64,000 nucleotides of DNA from Amycolatopsis sp. MtRt-6 (GCF_017308975.1 NZ_JADWPD010000005.1:107254-171253), one strand, 5' to 3'. Counted from the stretch's first letter, positions 8,764 through 18,383 are shown. Notes: generated by a model not told the origin, from the sequence alone. Numbers and translations are program-made.

Positions 8764-10236
8764 TCACATCCGCTTGAACGTCCTTTGTGGACTCTTTAAC
8801 AGGTGTCCCAGTACCGCCACGCCCGCCTCGATCTCCGTCGCCGTCCGCGCCGCATACCCCAGCACCAGGCCCGGCCGTCCCGGACGCTGCCGGTGCCACG
8901 ACAACGGCTGGACCTTCACGCCCTCCGCCAACGCGGCCGCCGCCACCGCGACGTCGTCCACGTCCGCGTCGAAAGTCACCGTCAGGTGCAGGCCCGCCGC
9001 CGCGCCGTGGACGACCGCCGACGGCAGCTCGGCAGCCAGCGCCCGGATCATCGCGTCCCGGCGACGGCGGTGCCGCCCCCGCACCGCCCTCAGCTGCCGC
9101 TCCAGCTCGCCCGTCTCCATCAACCTGGCCAGCACCAGCTGGGCCAGCACCGGGTTCCCCAGGTCGGCGAACCGCTTGGCGGCCACGAGATCCGGGAAGA
9201 ACCGCGGCGGCGCCAGCAGCCAGCCCACGCGCAACGCCGGCGCCAGCAGCTTCGACACGCTGCCCATGTAGCACACCTCCGGCAGCATCGACCGCACCGC
9301 GGGCACCGGCGCCCGGTCGTAGCGGTGCTCGGCGTCGTAGTCGTCCTCGATGACGATTCCGCCGCCGGCCGCCCAGCGCAGCAGCTCCCGGCGACGCCCG
9401 CCGCCCAGGACCACGCCCGTCGGGAACTGGTGGGCCGGCGTCAGCAGCACCGCCGGAGCCTCCAACGCGGCGACCCGCACGCCGTCGTCGTCGACCGGGA
9501 CCGGCGGGGTTTCCAGGCCGCAGTGGTGCAGGTGCTGGCGGGCACCGAGCGAACCCGGGTCCTCGACGGCCACCGCGGAGACGCCGTGCTGCCGCAGCAC
9601 CTCCCCCAGCAACGTCAGCGCCTGCGCCACCCCCGCCACCACGATGATCTCGCCCGGATCCACGCGGATCCCGCGGTTGCGCGCCAGCCAGCGCGACACC
9701 GCCAGCCGCATCGACGGCGCGCCCCGCGGGTCGCCATAGCCGAAATGGGACGGCTCCAGCTCGTCCAGCACCGCCCGCTCCGCCTTCAGCCACGCCGCCC
9801 GCGGGAACGCCGTCAGGTCCGGGACGCCCGGTGTGAGGTCGATCCGGGCCGGGGCCGCGCGGACCGCGTCGAAGACCTCCGCACCGGGCACGGGCGTGAT
9901 CACGTTCCAGGCCGGACGAGCCGGGGACGGCGAGGGCGGCAGCACGGGCGCGGCCACGATGACCGTGCCCGCCCGGCCGCGGCCCTCGGCGTGGCCGTCG
10001 TCGATCAGCCGCTGGTAGGCCTCCGTCACCACCCCGCGCGACACGCGCAGGTCCGCGGCCAGCACCCGGGACGCGGGCAACCGGCCGCCGACCGGGAGCC
10101 TGCCGTCGGCGACCGCGGCGCGCAGCTGCCCGGCGAGCCAGTCCGCGAGCCCACCCGGCGGCGCCGACCGGACGTCCAGCTGGAGGAAGTCCGAGCCTAT
10201 GGACCCCTCGGAGGACGTGGTTTTGGCTCTGTCCAT
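8764..10236 (-). CDS. MocR-type regulator (GntR HTH fused to PLP aminotransferase-like domain)
   Basis: 490 residues from ATG 10236. Residues ~15-90 are a GntR winged helix (LADWLAGQLRAAVADGRLPVGGRLPASRVLAADLRVSRGVVTEAYQRL, shown by its core LRVSRGVVTEAYQRL). A fold-type I aminotransferase domain follows, with the PLP lysine in GSVSKLLAPALRVGW and the FGYGDPRG substrate-arm segment. MocR proteins use PLP and an amino-acid-like ligand to control adjacent genes (PdxR, GabR, EhuR). The start is 28 bases from the divergent methyltransferase gene, its most likely target. Confidence 0.9.
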   Translation of the reverse strand: MDRAKTTSSEGSIGSDFLQLDVRSAPPGGLADWLAGQLRAAVADGRLPVGGRLPASRVLAADLRVSRGVVTEAYQRLIDDGHAEGRGRAGTVIVAAPVLPPSPSPARPAWNVITPVPGAEVFDAVRAAPARIDLTPGVPDLTAFPRAAWLKAERAVLDELEPSHFGYGDPRGAPSMRLAVSRWLARNRGIRVDPGEIIVVAGVAQALTLLGEVLRQHGVSAVAVEDPGSLGARQHLHHCGLETPPVPVDDDGVRVAALEAPAVLLTPAHQFPTGVVLGGGRRRELLRWAAGGGIVIEDDYDAEHRYDRAPVPAVRSMLPEVCYMGSVSKLLAPALRVGWLLAPPRFFPDLVAAKRFADLGNPVLAQLVLARLMETGELERQLRAVRGRHRRRRDAMIRALAAELPSAVVHGAAAGLHLTVTFDADVDDVAVAAAALAEGVKVQPLSWHRQRPGRPGLVLGYAARTATEIEAGVAVLGHLLKSPQRTFKRM

Positions 10237-10264
10237 CGGACCATTGTCGCAGCACGCTGGACCC

Positions 10265-11047
10265 ATGGACACCGCTTACGTGCACGGATACACCGCACCC
10301 GAGGCCCGCCGCCTCGGCGACCAGGCCGACACCCTCGCCGAACTCCTGCACGCCGGGACGGCCTACCCCGCCGGCAGCCGCGTGCTGGAGGCCGGCTGCG
10401 GCGTCGGCGCCCAGACCGTCCACCTCGTCGCCCGCAGCCCGGGCGCGCACCTGACGGCGGTCGACGTCGAAGAAGCGTCCCTCGCCCAGGCGCGGGAACG
10501 CGTGAGCGGCGTCGATTTCCGGCAGGCCGACCTGTTCGCCCTCGACGGCGAGTACGACCACGTCTTCGTCTGCTTCGTCCTGGAACACCTGCCGGAGCCG
10601 GAGAAAGCCCTCGCGCACCTGAAGACCCTGCTGCGGCCGGGCGGCACGATCACGGTGATCGAAGGCGACCACGGGTCGGCGTTCTTCCACCCGCGCAGCG
10701 AGGCCGCCCAGGCCGCGATCGGCTGCCTCGTCGGGCTGCAGGCCGGCGCCGGCGGCGACGCGCTCATCGGACGGCGCCTCTATCCGCTGCTCACCGGCGC
10801 CGGATTCGCGGAGGTCAGTGTCGCGCCGCGCACGGTTTACGCCGACGCGTCGCGACCCGATCTGGTCGCCGGGTTCACCCGCGACACCTTCACCGCGATG
10901 GTCGAAGGCGTCGGCGAAACCGCCGTCACCCACGGGCTGATCACGCGGGAGCGCTGGGACCACGGCGTCGCGGACCTGCACCGGACCACCCGCGAAGACG
11001 GCACCTTCCACTACACGTTCTTCAAGGCCACCGGGAGCAGGCCGTGA
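10265..11047 (+). CDS. Class I SAM-dependent methyltransferase
   Basis: 260 residues. The SAM-binding motif I is VLEAGCGVGAQT, motif II ends in TAVDVEE, and motif III/post-III is FVCFVLEHLPEPEKALAHLKTLLRPGG, all in Rossmann-fold order. The C-terminal cap (GFTRDTFTAMVEGV, HYTFFKATG) should select a small-molecule substrate, which is not identifiable. The ATG at 10265 is supported by homology and by the divergent MocR start 28 bases away, which would control it. The region 11048-11129 up to the end of the AfsR-like gene shows no convincing gene. Confidence 0.9.
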   Translation: MDTAYVHGYTAPEARRLGDQADTLAELLHAGTAYPAGSRVLEAGCGVGAQTVHLVARSPGAHLTAVDVEEASLAQARERVSGVDFRQADLFALDGEYDHVFVCFVLEHLPEPEKALAHLKTLLRPGGTITVIEGDHGSAFFHPRSEAAQAAIGCLVGLQAGAGGDALIGRRLYPLLTGAGFAEVSVAPRTVYADASRPDLVAGFTRDTFTAMVEGVGETAVTHGLITRERWDHGVADLHRTTREDGTFHYTFFKATGSRP

Positions 11048-11129
11048 GGCCCCGGCTCGCCGGCAGCACCGACGTCGTCGACCGCGACCGCCAGCGGCTC
11101 GAACACGACCTGGCCGGCCGCGAACCCGA

Positions 11130-14100
11130 TCACCGCGAGACGCGTTCCAAGGCCGTCAGGTGGTTCCGCACCCGGATCGCGCCGGGCAGGCCTTCCCCGG
11201 CGTAACAGGCCAGCGCCCGCTCCCAGTGCGAGCGCGCGGCTCCGGAGTCCCCGAGTCCATAGTGGACTTCGCCGAGCCCGCAGTGGGCGCGGCCCTGTTC
11301 CGGACGGCAGCCGGTTTCCTTCGCCACGGCCAGTGCTTCGCGGTGGTACCGCAGCGCCTCCGCGGCGGCGCCGCGGGCGGCGGAGAGGCTGCCCAGGCTG
11401 TTGAGCACGCGGGATTCCACGCCGCGGTCGCCGCATTCCCGGGCCAGGCTCAGCGCCTCTTCCAGGTGCTGGGCCGCCTCCGGGTAGCGGCCCTGCGCCA
11501 GCCGCACGTCACCCAGGTGCTTCAGCGAGATGCTGCGGTTGGGCGGGCTTCCGGTCTCCTGCGCGATTTCCAGCGCCCGCTCCAGGTGTGCCGCGGCTTC
11601 GGCGTACCGGCCACGCGCGTGCTCGACGTCGCCGAGGATGCCCAGGGCGTACCCCTCGCTGACCCGCACGCCCATCGCGCGCAGGTGCCCCAGCCCCTCG
11701 TCCAGGACCCGCGCGGCTTCGTCGTGCCGGCCGAGCGCCGACAGCGTGTCGCCCAGGTTGACCAGCGCGTAGCCCTCGCTCGTGCGGTCGGCGGTGTCGC
11801 GGGCCAGTGCCAGCGCCTCTTCGAGGTGTCCGATCGCTTCGCCGTAGCGGCCGATGCCGCGGCAGGAACAGCCGAGCACCACCAGGACCAGGCCTTCGCT
11901 GGTGCGGTCGCCCGTCTTCCTGGCCAGGTCCAGGGCTTCCGTCGAGTACCGGATGCCGTCGGCGAACCGGCCCAGCGCGCGGCAGACGAGACCCAGGGTG
12001 TTGACGGCGTGGAGCTCGGTGCGCCAGTCGCCGGTTTCCCGGGCCAGGACAAGCGCCTCCTCCAGGTACCGCAAGGCTTCCGGCGACCGGCCGACGCGCC
12101 AGTGGCCCAGCGCGATCAGGATGAGCGGCTCCGCCTCGGCCACACGGTCCCCGGCGTCGTGCGCCAGCGCCGACGCGTGCGTGTGCAGCACCAGGGCTTC
12201 CTCGTGGTAGCCACCGACGTCGAGGTAGTGCCACAGGATCCCGGAGAGCAGCCGCAGGTGGTCGGGCCAGTCGTGGCGCGTCGCGTGCGCGGCGACCGCC
12301 AGCAGGTTGCGGCGCTCGGCCTCGAGCCATGCCTGCGCGTCGATCACCTTGACGTCGGGTTCGGGCACGCGCGGCCGCAGGTGCCGTTCCTGCGGCAGGA
12401 CGACGTCCATGGCCTGCCCGGCCGAGGAGACGTAGAAGTCGAACAGCCGCTGCTGCGCGTCGCGGCTTTCAAGAGGGTCGGCGGCCGCGAGCTCGGCGGC
12501 GTAGACGCGCAGCAGGTCGTGCAGCTGGACGCGGTCGTCGCCGGTCTGCTGCGCGAGGTGGGCGCGCACCAGGGCGCCGGCCAGCCGTTCGGCCTCCGGC
12601 AGCGGGACGCCGGCGAGCGCGGCCAGCGCGGGCGGCGTCAGGTCGCGGCCCGGGTGCAGGCCGCAGAGCCGGAACACGCGGGCGGCGTCGGGCGCGAGGT
12701 GGCGGTAGGACCAGGAGAACACGGCGCGGACCGCGGTCAGCGGGTCGCCGCCGCCGTCGAGCAGGTCGAGCCGCCGCCGTTCGTCGGCGAGTTCCGCGGC
12801 GAGATCGGCCAGCCGCTCCCCCGGTCTGCTCAGCGCCAGCTCCGCGACCAGCCGCAAGGCCAGCGGCAGCCGGGCCGCGTAGCCGATCAGCGCCGCGGTG
12901 GCCTCGGGTTCGCCGTCGACGCGCGGGCCGAGCAGCGCGCGCAGCAGGTCACGGGCTTCGGCCTCGGTGAGCAGGTCGACGAGCACGCGCCGGGCGCCGT
13001 GGCGGGCGACCAGCCCGGGCAGCGCGTCCCGGCTGGTCACCAGGACCAGGCAGGTCGGCGAGCCGGGCAGCAGCGGGCGGACTTGCCCGACCGCGTTCGC
13101 GTTGTCCAGCACCAGTAGCATCCGCCGTCCGGTGAGCGCGGTGCGGAACTTGGCCGCACGCTCGTCCGGCTCGGCGGGGATGTCCGCCCCGGGGACGCCG
13201 AGGGCACGCAGGAAGCCCGACAGCGCGTCGCCCGGGTCGACCGGCCGGACCGTGCCGTAGCCGTGCAGGTCGAGGTAGAGCTGGCCGTCCGGGAACTCCC
13301 CGGGCGAGCGCCGCGCCCAGTGGACGGCGAGGGCGGTCTTGCCGACCCCGCCGGTGCCGGACAGGACGGCGATGCGCGCGCTCGTGTCGCCTTCGTCGCG
13401 GTGCAGCAACGCGTCCAGCTCGGCCAGCTGGGCGGTGCGGCCGCGGAAGCCGGGGACGTCCGCGGGCAGCTGCGCGGGCACCCGGGCCGGCGGCTCCGGC
13501 GCGGCGAAGTCCTGCCGCAGCACCTGCCGCTGGGCCGCCCGCAGCTCGGGGCCGGGTTCGAGGCCGAGCTCCCCGGCCAGCCGGCGGCGCACCTCGGCGA
13601 AGACGTCCAGCGCGGCGGCCTGGCGCCCGGACGCGGCGAGCGCCAGCATCAGCTTGGCGTGCGCGGACTCGTTCAGCGGCTCCTCGGCGGTCAGCACCCG
13701 CAGCTGCACGGCCGCGTCTTCGGGCTCGGCGACGTCGGCGTAGGCCATGACCGCCTTGGCGCGTCGCATCGCCAGCGCGAGCCGGGCCGGGTGCTGGCGC
13801 AGCCGTTCGACGTCGGCGAGCGCCGGGCCGCGCCAGAGCTCGAGGGCTTCCTTGAGCGCGGCCCGCTCAAGGAGCGCTTCGAAACGCAGCAGGTCGAGCT
13901 CGTCCTCGCCGGCCGCGAGCCGGTAGCCGCCCTTGTCCGTGGCGATCAGGTCGGCGGGCCGCAGCGCCCGCCGCAGCCGCGCCACGTAGGTGTGGAGCAG
14001 GTCCAGGCACGACGGCGGCGGCTCGTCCCAGATGACGTCGACGAGGTCCTCGCGCCGGACGGTCCGGTTCGGCCGCAGGGCCAGCAGCGCCAGCAGTAGG

Positions 14101-14375
14101 CGCTGCTTCTCCGCGCCGATCTCCACGGCCTCGGTGCCGCGCGTCACCGTCAGCGGGCCCAGCACGCCGATCCGCACGGGGTCCGGCGGGGCTTCGGCCA
14201 GCGCTTCCCGCAGCTTGCGGGCCGTCTCCGGCCGGGGCCGCCGGACGCTGCCGAGCTCGGCGTTGCGCACCGCGCGCAGGCTCAGCCCCGCGCGCTCGGC
14301 GAGCTGGGCCTGGGTGAGGCCGGCGAGCACACGCCGGTCCCGCAGCCATCCGGCGAACGACGGGCCTTCCTCCAC
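11130..14375 (-). CDS. AfsR/SARP-type multidomain regulator with an added XRE helix-turn-helix
   Basis: 1081 residues with five modules. Residues ~7-60 are an XRE HTH (LTQAQLAERAGLSLRAVRN). Residues ~68-155 form an OmpR-like winged helix (VRIGVLGPLTV, LLALLALRPNRTVRREDLVD). A bacterial transcriptional activation domain follows at ~160-290, then an NB-ARC ATPase with Walker A GTGGVGKTALAVHWA and the kinase-2 strand MLLVLDNA. The C-terminal ~400 residues are TPR repeats (ALGRFADGIRYSTEALDLA, GRYAEAAAHLERALEIA). AfsR-like proteins activate secondary-metabolite or stress genes in an ATP-dependent way. Having two different DNA-binding domains is notable. The target genes are unknown. Confidence 0.93.
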   Translation of the reverse strand: MEEGPSFAGWLRDRRVLAGLTQAQLAERAGLSLRAVRNAELGSVRRPRPETARKLREALAEAPPDPVRIGVLGPLTVTRGTEAVEIGAEKQRLLLALLALRPNRTVRREDLVDVIWDEPPPSCLDLLHTYVARLRRALRPADLIATDKGGYRLAAGEDELDLLRFEALLERAALKEALELWRGPALADVERLRQHPARLALAMRRAKAVMAYADVAEPEDAAVQLRVLTAEEPLNESAHAKLMLALAASGRQAAALDVFAEVRRRLAGELGLEPGPELRAAQRQVLRQDFAAPEPPARVPAQLPADVPGFRGRTAQLAELDALLHRDEGDTSARIAVLSGTGGVGKTALAVHWARRSPGEFPDGQLYLDLHGYGTVRPVDPGDALSGFLRALGVPGADIPAEPDERAAKFRTALTGRRMLLVLDNANAVGQVRPLLPGSPTCLVLVTSRDALPGLVARHGARRVLVDLLTEAEARDLLRALLGPRVDGEPEATAALIGYAARLPLALRLVAELALSRPGERLADLAAELADERRRLDLLDGGGDPLTAVRAVFSWSYRHLAPDAARVFRLCGLHPGRDLTPPALAALAGVPLPEAERLAGALVRAHLAQQTGDDRVQLHDLLRVYAAELAAADPLESRDAQQRLFDFYVSSAGQAMDVVLPQERHLRPRVPEPDVKVIDAQAWLEAERRNLLAVAAHATRHDWPDHLRLLSGILWHYLDVGGYHEEALVLHTHASALAHDAGDRVAEAEPLILIALGHWRVGRSPEALRYLEEALVLARETGDWRTELHAVNTLGLVCRALGRFADGIRYSTEALDLARKTGDRTSEGLVLVVLGCSCRGIGRYGEAIGHLEEALALARDTADRTSEGYALVNLGDTLSALGRHDEAARVLDEGLGHLRAMGVRVSEGYALGILGDVEHARGRYAEAAAHLERALEIAQETGSPPNRSISLKHLGDVRLAQGRYPEAAQHLEEALSLARECGDRGVESRVLNSLGSLSAARGAAAEALRYHREALAVAKETGCRPEQGRAHCGLGEVHYGLGDSGAARSHWERALACYAGEGLPGAIRVRNHLTALERVSR

Positions 14376-14615
14376 AGGCGTCCTCTCCTGCGTCCCCGAG
14401 CGGAACGTACCTCTCCAGCATCACGATCGTGCCGCCCGAGATGTACCACCGATCGGCGAAGATAACCGTTTCCGCAGGTACGGACCGTGACAGCGGCGGC
14501 GAGCACGAGTACAGGCGCTCGTCCACCGCGCTTTCCTAGGCTTTCTCGCGTCCGGTGGTGGCGAGGGGTTCGCGGAGCAGCCGTCGCGTGGGGTACGACG
14601 GCTGCGCCCGGACCG

Positions 14616-15344
14616 TCACACGCCGAAGCGCTTGAGCAGGGCCCGCACGGCGGCCGGGTCCTCGACGTGGGCGTTGTGCCCGAGGCCGGCGAGCGTGACG
14701 GCGCCGGGGTCGAGCGCCCGCAGCTGCTCCGGACGGCTCATCGGGTCGTGCTCGCCCGCGGCGAGCAGCACCGGGCAACGCGCCCCGGCCAGCAGGGCCG
14801 GCATGTCCGGCGCGCCGAGGCCGAACGCGGCCGGGTCCATCGCGAGGCGCCAACCTCCCTCGGTCTCGCGAAGCCCGGCCGGGTCGGCCGGCGCGATGCC
14901 GAGCAGCCCGGACACCTTCAGGTAGGCCTGGTCGGCGTCTTCCCGCGTCGCGAACACCCGGGCCGGCTTGGCGGCGAACGACGCGGCGCGGTTCAGGTCG
15001 TCCTGGCTCCACTCGACCTTCACGCCCAGGGCCAGCACGCCGGCGACGTCGACGTCGTAGCGGTCGGACGCCAGCTCCAGCGCGAGCACGCCACCGAGCG
15101 AGTGGCCGGCGACGACCAGCGGCCGGTTGTCCGGCAGCGCCCGCGCGACCGCCGCGGCCAGCGTCCGGAAGCTGTAGTGCGGCAGCGGCGCGGACAGGCC
15201 GTGCCCGGGCAGGTCGGGCACGAGGACGCGCCGGTCGAGCAGGACGGAGAAGTGGTCCCAGACGGCGCCGGTCGCGCCGAGGCCGTGCAGGAGGAGGACG
15301 GCCGGTTCGCCCTTGCCGCCGATGCGCATGTTGAGCGTGTCCAT
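14616..15344 (-). CDS. Alpha/beta-hydrolase
   Basis: 242 residues with the canonical fold. LLLHGLGATGAVWDHF supplies the oxyanion hole, GHSLGG carries the nucleophile serine, AAGEHDPM the acid and LGHNAHVEDP the histidine. The size suits a monoglyceride-lipase- or enol-lactonase-like enzyme, but the substrate cannot be deduced. It is divergent from the P450 gene with 46 bases between the starts, so the two may share a control region. The ~240-base interval between it and the AfsR-like start contains no gene I can support. Confidence 0.9.
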   Translation of the reverse strand: MDTLNMRIGGKGEPAVLLLHGLGATGAVWDHFSVLLDRRVLVPDLPGHGLSAPLPHYSFRTLAAAVARALPDNRPLVVAGHSLGGVLALELASDRYDVDVAGVLALGVKVEWSQDDLNRAASFAAKPARVFATREDADQAYLKVSGLLGIAPADPAGLRETEGGWRLAMDPAAFGLGAPDMPALLAGARCPVLLAAGEHDPMSRPEQLRALDPGAVTLAGLGHNAHVEDPAAVRALLKRFGV

Positions 15345-15390
15345 CCGCGCAGCCTCCCAAATTGTCGGTGGTCGCGGCTAGGGTCGGCGC

Positions 15391-16644
15391 GTGGCGATCA
15401 CCGATCCGGACACCTACGTGCGAGGGGTCCCGTACGACGAGCTGGCGCGGCTGCGGCGCGCCGGCCCGGTGGTGCGCGTCGACGACTTCTGGGCCGTGCT
15501 CGGGCACGCCGAGGTGCGGCGGGTGCTGCGCGACCCGGGAGTGTTCTCCTCACAGCTGGGCGGGACGCAGATCCGCGACGCGGCGGATCTCGCGTACGTG
15601 CGCCGGATGATGCTCAACATGGACCCGCCGGAGCACGGCAGGCTGCGTGGCCTGCTCACGAAGGCGTTCACCCCGCGCGCGGTCGCGAAGCTGACGTCGC
15701 AGATCGAAAGCTGGGCGCGGGAGCTGGTCGCGGCGGTCGCCGATCGCGGTTCGTGCGACTTCGCCGCCGTGGCGGCCGACCTGCCGCTGCGCACCCTGGC
15801 CGGGGTGTTCGGCGTGCCGGAACAGGACCGGCGGCTGATGTACGACTGGAGCAACCGCGTGATCGGCTACCAGGACGCCGAATACGCGGTCAGCTCGACG
15901 GTTTCCGTCGCCGAGGTGAGCGACCTCGCCCGGGCGGCGCTCGCCGTCCGCCCGGCACCGGGGCCGGACGGGTCGATGCCGGACCCGCGGACCCGGGCGG
16001 GCATGCCGGATCTCTACGCGTACGCGAACGCTTTGGGCGAGTACAAGCGTTCGCATCCCGGCAACGACGTGATGAGCAACCTGATGCGGCACGTCGGCGA
16101 AGACGGCGGGCGCGTCTCGCTCGCCGAGTTCGAGAACCTGTTCTGGCTGTTCTCGGTGGCCGGCAACGAAACCCTGCGCAACGGTCTGCCCGGCGGGCTG
16201 CTCGCCCTGCTCTCCCACCCCGCGGAATACCGGCGGCTCCTCGAAGACCGGTCGCTGCTGCCCTCCGCGGTCGAGGAGATGCTGCGGTGGTGGACGCCGG
16301 TGACGCACTTCCGGCGCACGGCGGCATCGGACGTCCGGCTGTCCGATGTGGACATTGCCGCCGGCGACAAGGTGGTGGTCTGGTTCTCGTCGGCCAACCG
16401 GGATCCCGCGGTGTTCCCTTCGCCGGACACCTTCGACATCGGCCGGACCCCGAACGACCACCTGACCTTCGGCCACGGGCCGCACTTCTGCCTCGGCGCC
16501 CACCTCGCGCGGGTGCAGATGCGGGCCATGTTCGACGCGGTGCTCGACCTGCTCGGCCACGTTTCCCTGGCGGGGCCTCCCGTGCGGCTGCGGTCGAACT
16601 TCCAGAACGGCCTCAAGTCGCTGCCGATCCGGTGGGGCCGCTGA
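15391..16644 (+). CDS. Cytochrome P450
   Basis: 417 residues from a GTG at 15391. The heme loop FGHGPHFCLGAH places the thiolate ligand at C367. The ExxR pair is E296/R299 (EEMLRWW), and the I-helix oxygen-activation motif is A257-G-N-E-T261. The substrate-recognition segment MLNMDPPEHGRLRG is typical. AGNET in the I-helix resembles the CYP124/125/142 group of sterol/lipid omega-hydroxylases, so a lipid or terpenoid substrate is plausible (inference). Ferredoxin and reductase partners must be elsewhere. Its stop shares one base with the LysR start. Confidence 0.93.
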   Translation: MAITDPDTYVRGVPYDELARLRRAGPVVRVDDFWAVLGHAEVRRVLRDPGVFSSQLGGTQIRDAADLAYVRRMMLNMDPPEHGRLRGLLTKAFTPRAVAKLTSQIESWARELVAAVADRGSCDFAAVAADLPLRTLAGVFGVPEQDRRLMYDWSNRVIGYQDAEYAVSSTVSVAEVSDLARAALAVRPAPGPDGSMPDPRTRAGMPDLYAYANALGEYKRSHPGNDVMSNLMRHVGEDGGRVSLAEFENLFWLFSVAGNETLRNGLPGGLLALLSHPAEYRRLLEDRSLLPSAVEEMLRWWTPVTHFRRTAASDVRLSDVDIAAGDKVVVWFSSANRDPAVFPSPDTFDIGRTPNDHLTFGHGPHFCLGAHLARVQMRAMFDAVLDLLGHVSLAGPPVRLRSNFQNGLKSLPIRWGR

Positions 16645-17537
16645 TGGAGATCCGGGAGCTGCGCACGTTCGTCGCGGTCGTCGAGGCGGGCGCGATGTCG
16701 AAAGCGGCGCGGCAGCTGCACGTCAGCCAGCCGGCGCTGTCCCAGACGATCACCGCCCTCGAACGGCGGCTCGGCGTCCGGCTGCTGGTGCGCACCAGCA
16801 CCGGCGTCCAGGTCACCGACGCCGGGACGACACTGCTCGGCGAGGCCCGGGCCGTGCTGGCCCGCCACGACCAGGCACTCGCCGCCATGGCCCGGCACAC
16901 CGCGCCCGGCAGCGGCGTGCTGCGCGTCGGCGTCCCCCTGGAACTGCCACCCGGCCTGCTGCCTTCGGCGCTCGCGCGGCTGCCGGACACGCGGGTGCAG
17001 GCGCGGCACCTGTCGTCGGTGGCGCAGGTGGCCGCGTTGCGGGCCGGCGAGCTGGACGTCGGGCTGGTCCGCGAGCGCCCGCCCGGGCCCGACCTGGACG
17101 CCGTCCTCGTGGTGACCGAGGACGTCGGCGTCCTGCTGGCCGCGGACCTGGCCGAGAAGCTGGGTTCGCCGGTCCGGCTGGAGGACCTGGCCGGCCTGGA
17201 GTGGTTCGCCTTCCCGCGTGCGGGCAGCCCGGCCTGGTACGACGAGCTGGCGGCGATCCTGCGCAGCCACGGCCTCGACGTCGGCCCGGAGGTGCCGGAG
17301 GAGCAGCGGCTGATCGTCGAGCTCAAGATTCCGGCGGTCAGCGCGGGCGGGGCGTACGCCTTCGCGCCGCCCGAGTGGCCGTACCCGCTGCCGGACACGG
17401 TCAGGTGGGTGCCGCTGGCCGGCACCCCGATCGTCCGGCGCACCTGGGCCGTGTGGCCGGCGACGTCGCACCGGCGTGACGTCGCGGAGTTCGTCGCGGC
17501 GCTGGAAGACCATCAGCGGAACGGATCGGAGGTATAA
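16644..17537 (+). CDS. LysR-type transcriptional regulator
   Basis: 297 residues. The N-terminal winged HTH begins MEIRELRTFVAVVEAGAMS and continues AARQLHVSQPALSQTITALE, the classic LysR signature. The periplasmic-binding-protein-like effector domain follows (SGVLRVGVPLELPPGLLP, GELDVGLVRERPPGPDLD). The ATG lies in the TGATG overlap with the P450 stop, so the two are translated together. Unlike most LTTRs it is not divergent from its neighbour; likely targets are the P450 and possibly the downstream SDR gene. Confidence 0.92.
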   Translation: MEIRELRTFVAVVEAGAMSKAARQLHVSQPALSQTITALERRLGVRLLVRTSTGVQVTDAGTTLLGEARAVLARHDQALAAMARHTAPGSGVLRVGVPLELPPGLLPSALARLPDTRVQARHLSSVAQVAALRAGELDVGLVRERPPGPDLDAVLVVTEDVGVLLAADLAEKLGSPVRLEDLAGLEWFAFPRAGSPAWYDELAAILRSHGLDVGPEVPEEQRLIVELKIPAVSAGGAYAFAPPEWPYPLPDTVRWVPLAGTPIVRRTWAVWPATSHRRDVAEFVAALEDHQRNGSEV

Positions 17538-17594
17538 GGAGGGACGAACGCAGTTTGGGAAGCCCCTTGCGGCGGCCTCGCTTGAACCCTGCGA

Positions 17595-17611
17595 CCGGGG
17601 AAAACCCCCGG
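17595..17611 (+). other. Short hairpin between LysR and SDR genes
   Basis: CCGGGG and CCCCGG separated by AAAAC form a 6-bp stem. It lies in the 94-base gap between the LysR stop and the SDR start and could be a weak attenuator or a processing site. Evidence is limited to the symmetry. Confidence 0.3.
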
Positions 17612-17631
17612 AGTTGCGGAGGAGTTGGGCG

Positions 17632-18378
17632 ATGACTGCAGAACTGGCCGGGTCGACGGCACTGGTGACCGGCGGGACGAGCGGGATCGGCCGGGCGACG
17701 GCGGTCGCGCTGGCTCGGCTCGGCGCGCACGTGGTGCTGTCCGGCCGGGACGCCGGGCGCGGCGCCGAAGTCGTCGAAGCCATTCGCGCGGCGGGTGGCA
17801 AGGCCGACTTCGTCGCGGCGGAGCTGACGGACGCCGCGTCGGCGCGGGCCCTCGCGGACCGGGCACGCGAGGTCGGCGGGCCGATCGACGTGCTGGTCAA
17901 CAACGCCGGCGTGTTCCCCACCGGGCCGACCGCGGAGTTCCCGGAGGCGGACTTCGACACGGTGTTCGCGACGAACGTGAAGGTGCCGTTCTTCCTGGTC
18001 GCCGCGGTGGGGCCGGAGATGGCGGCGCGCGGGCACGGCGCGATCGTCAACGTGTCCACGATGGTCGCGCTGCGCGGCATGGCGGGCATGGCGGTCTACG
18101 GCGCGTCAAAGGCGGCGATCGAGCTGATGACGAAGGCGTGGGCGGCGGAGTTCGGGCCGTCGGGCGTGCGCGTCAACGCGGTCAGCCCGGGCCCGACCCG
18201 CACCGAGGGCACGGCGGCCTTCGGCGACGGCCTGGACAGGCTGGCGGCGGCGGGCCCGGCGGGCCGCGTGGCGTCCCCGGAGGAGATCGCGGCGGCCATC
18301 GCGTTCCTGGCGGCGGGCGACGCGAGCTTCGTCCACGGCGCGATCCTGCCGGTGGACGGGGGCCGGCTGGCGGTGTGA
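17632..18378 (+). CDS. Short-chain dehydrogenase/reductase
   Basis: 248 residues, classical SDR. The cofactor loop is TGGTSGIGRA, the NNAG stabilising motif is LVNNAGVFPTG, and the catalytic residues appear as VSTMVAL(S)...YGASK (Tyr and Lys). A C-terminal PVDGG ends the fold. The lack of an acidic residue after strand 2 (VVLSGRDAG) suggests NADP(H). The ATG at 17632 is chosen for the GGAGGAG ten bases upstream. It may act with the upstream P450, for example on a hydroxylated product (inference). Confidence 0.92.
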   Translation: MTAELAGSTALVTGGTSGIGRATAVALARLGAHVVLSGRDAGRGAEVVEAIRAAGGKADFVAAELTDAASARALADRAREVGGPIDVLVNNAGVFPTGPTAEFPEADFDTVFATNVKVPFFLVAAVGPEMAARGHGAIVNVSTMVALRGMAGMAVYGASKAAIELMTKAWAAEFGPSGVRVNAVSPGPTRTEGTAAFGDGLDRLAAAGPAGRVASPEEIAAAIAFLAAGDASFVHGAILPVDGGRLAV

Positions 18379-18383
18379 GCGCG

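Noticed and set aside
8702..11011. 769-codon minus-strand open frame
   Set aside because: Mirror frame of the methyltransferase and an out-of-frame reading of MocR; low-complexity composition and no homology.
11044..11205. GTG-started 53-codon frame after the methyltransferase (VRPRLAGSTDVVDRDRQ)
   Set aside because: It overlaps the stop in a coupling-like way, but it runs into the AfsR-like 3' end, is Arg/Asp-biased and has no recognisable fold.
16156..16174. Unusual I-helix AGNET in the P450 as sign of inactivity
   Set aside because: AGNET is normal in the CYP124/125/142 group and the threonine is present; heme cysteine and ExxR are intact.
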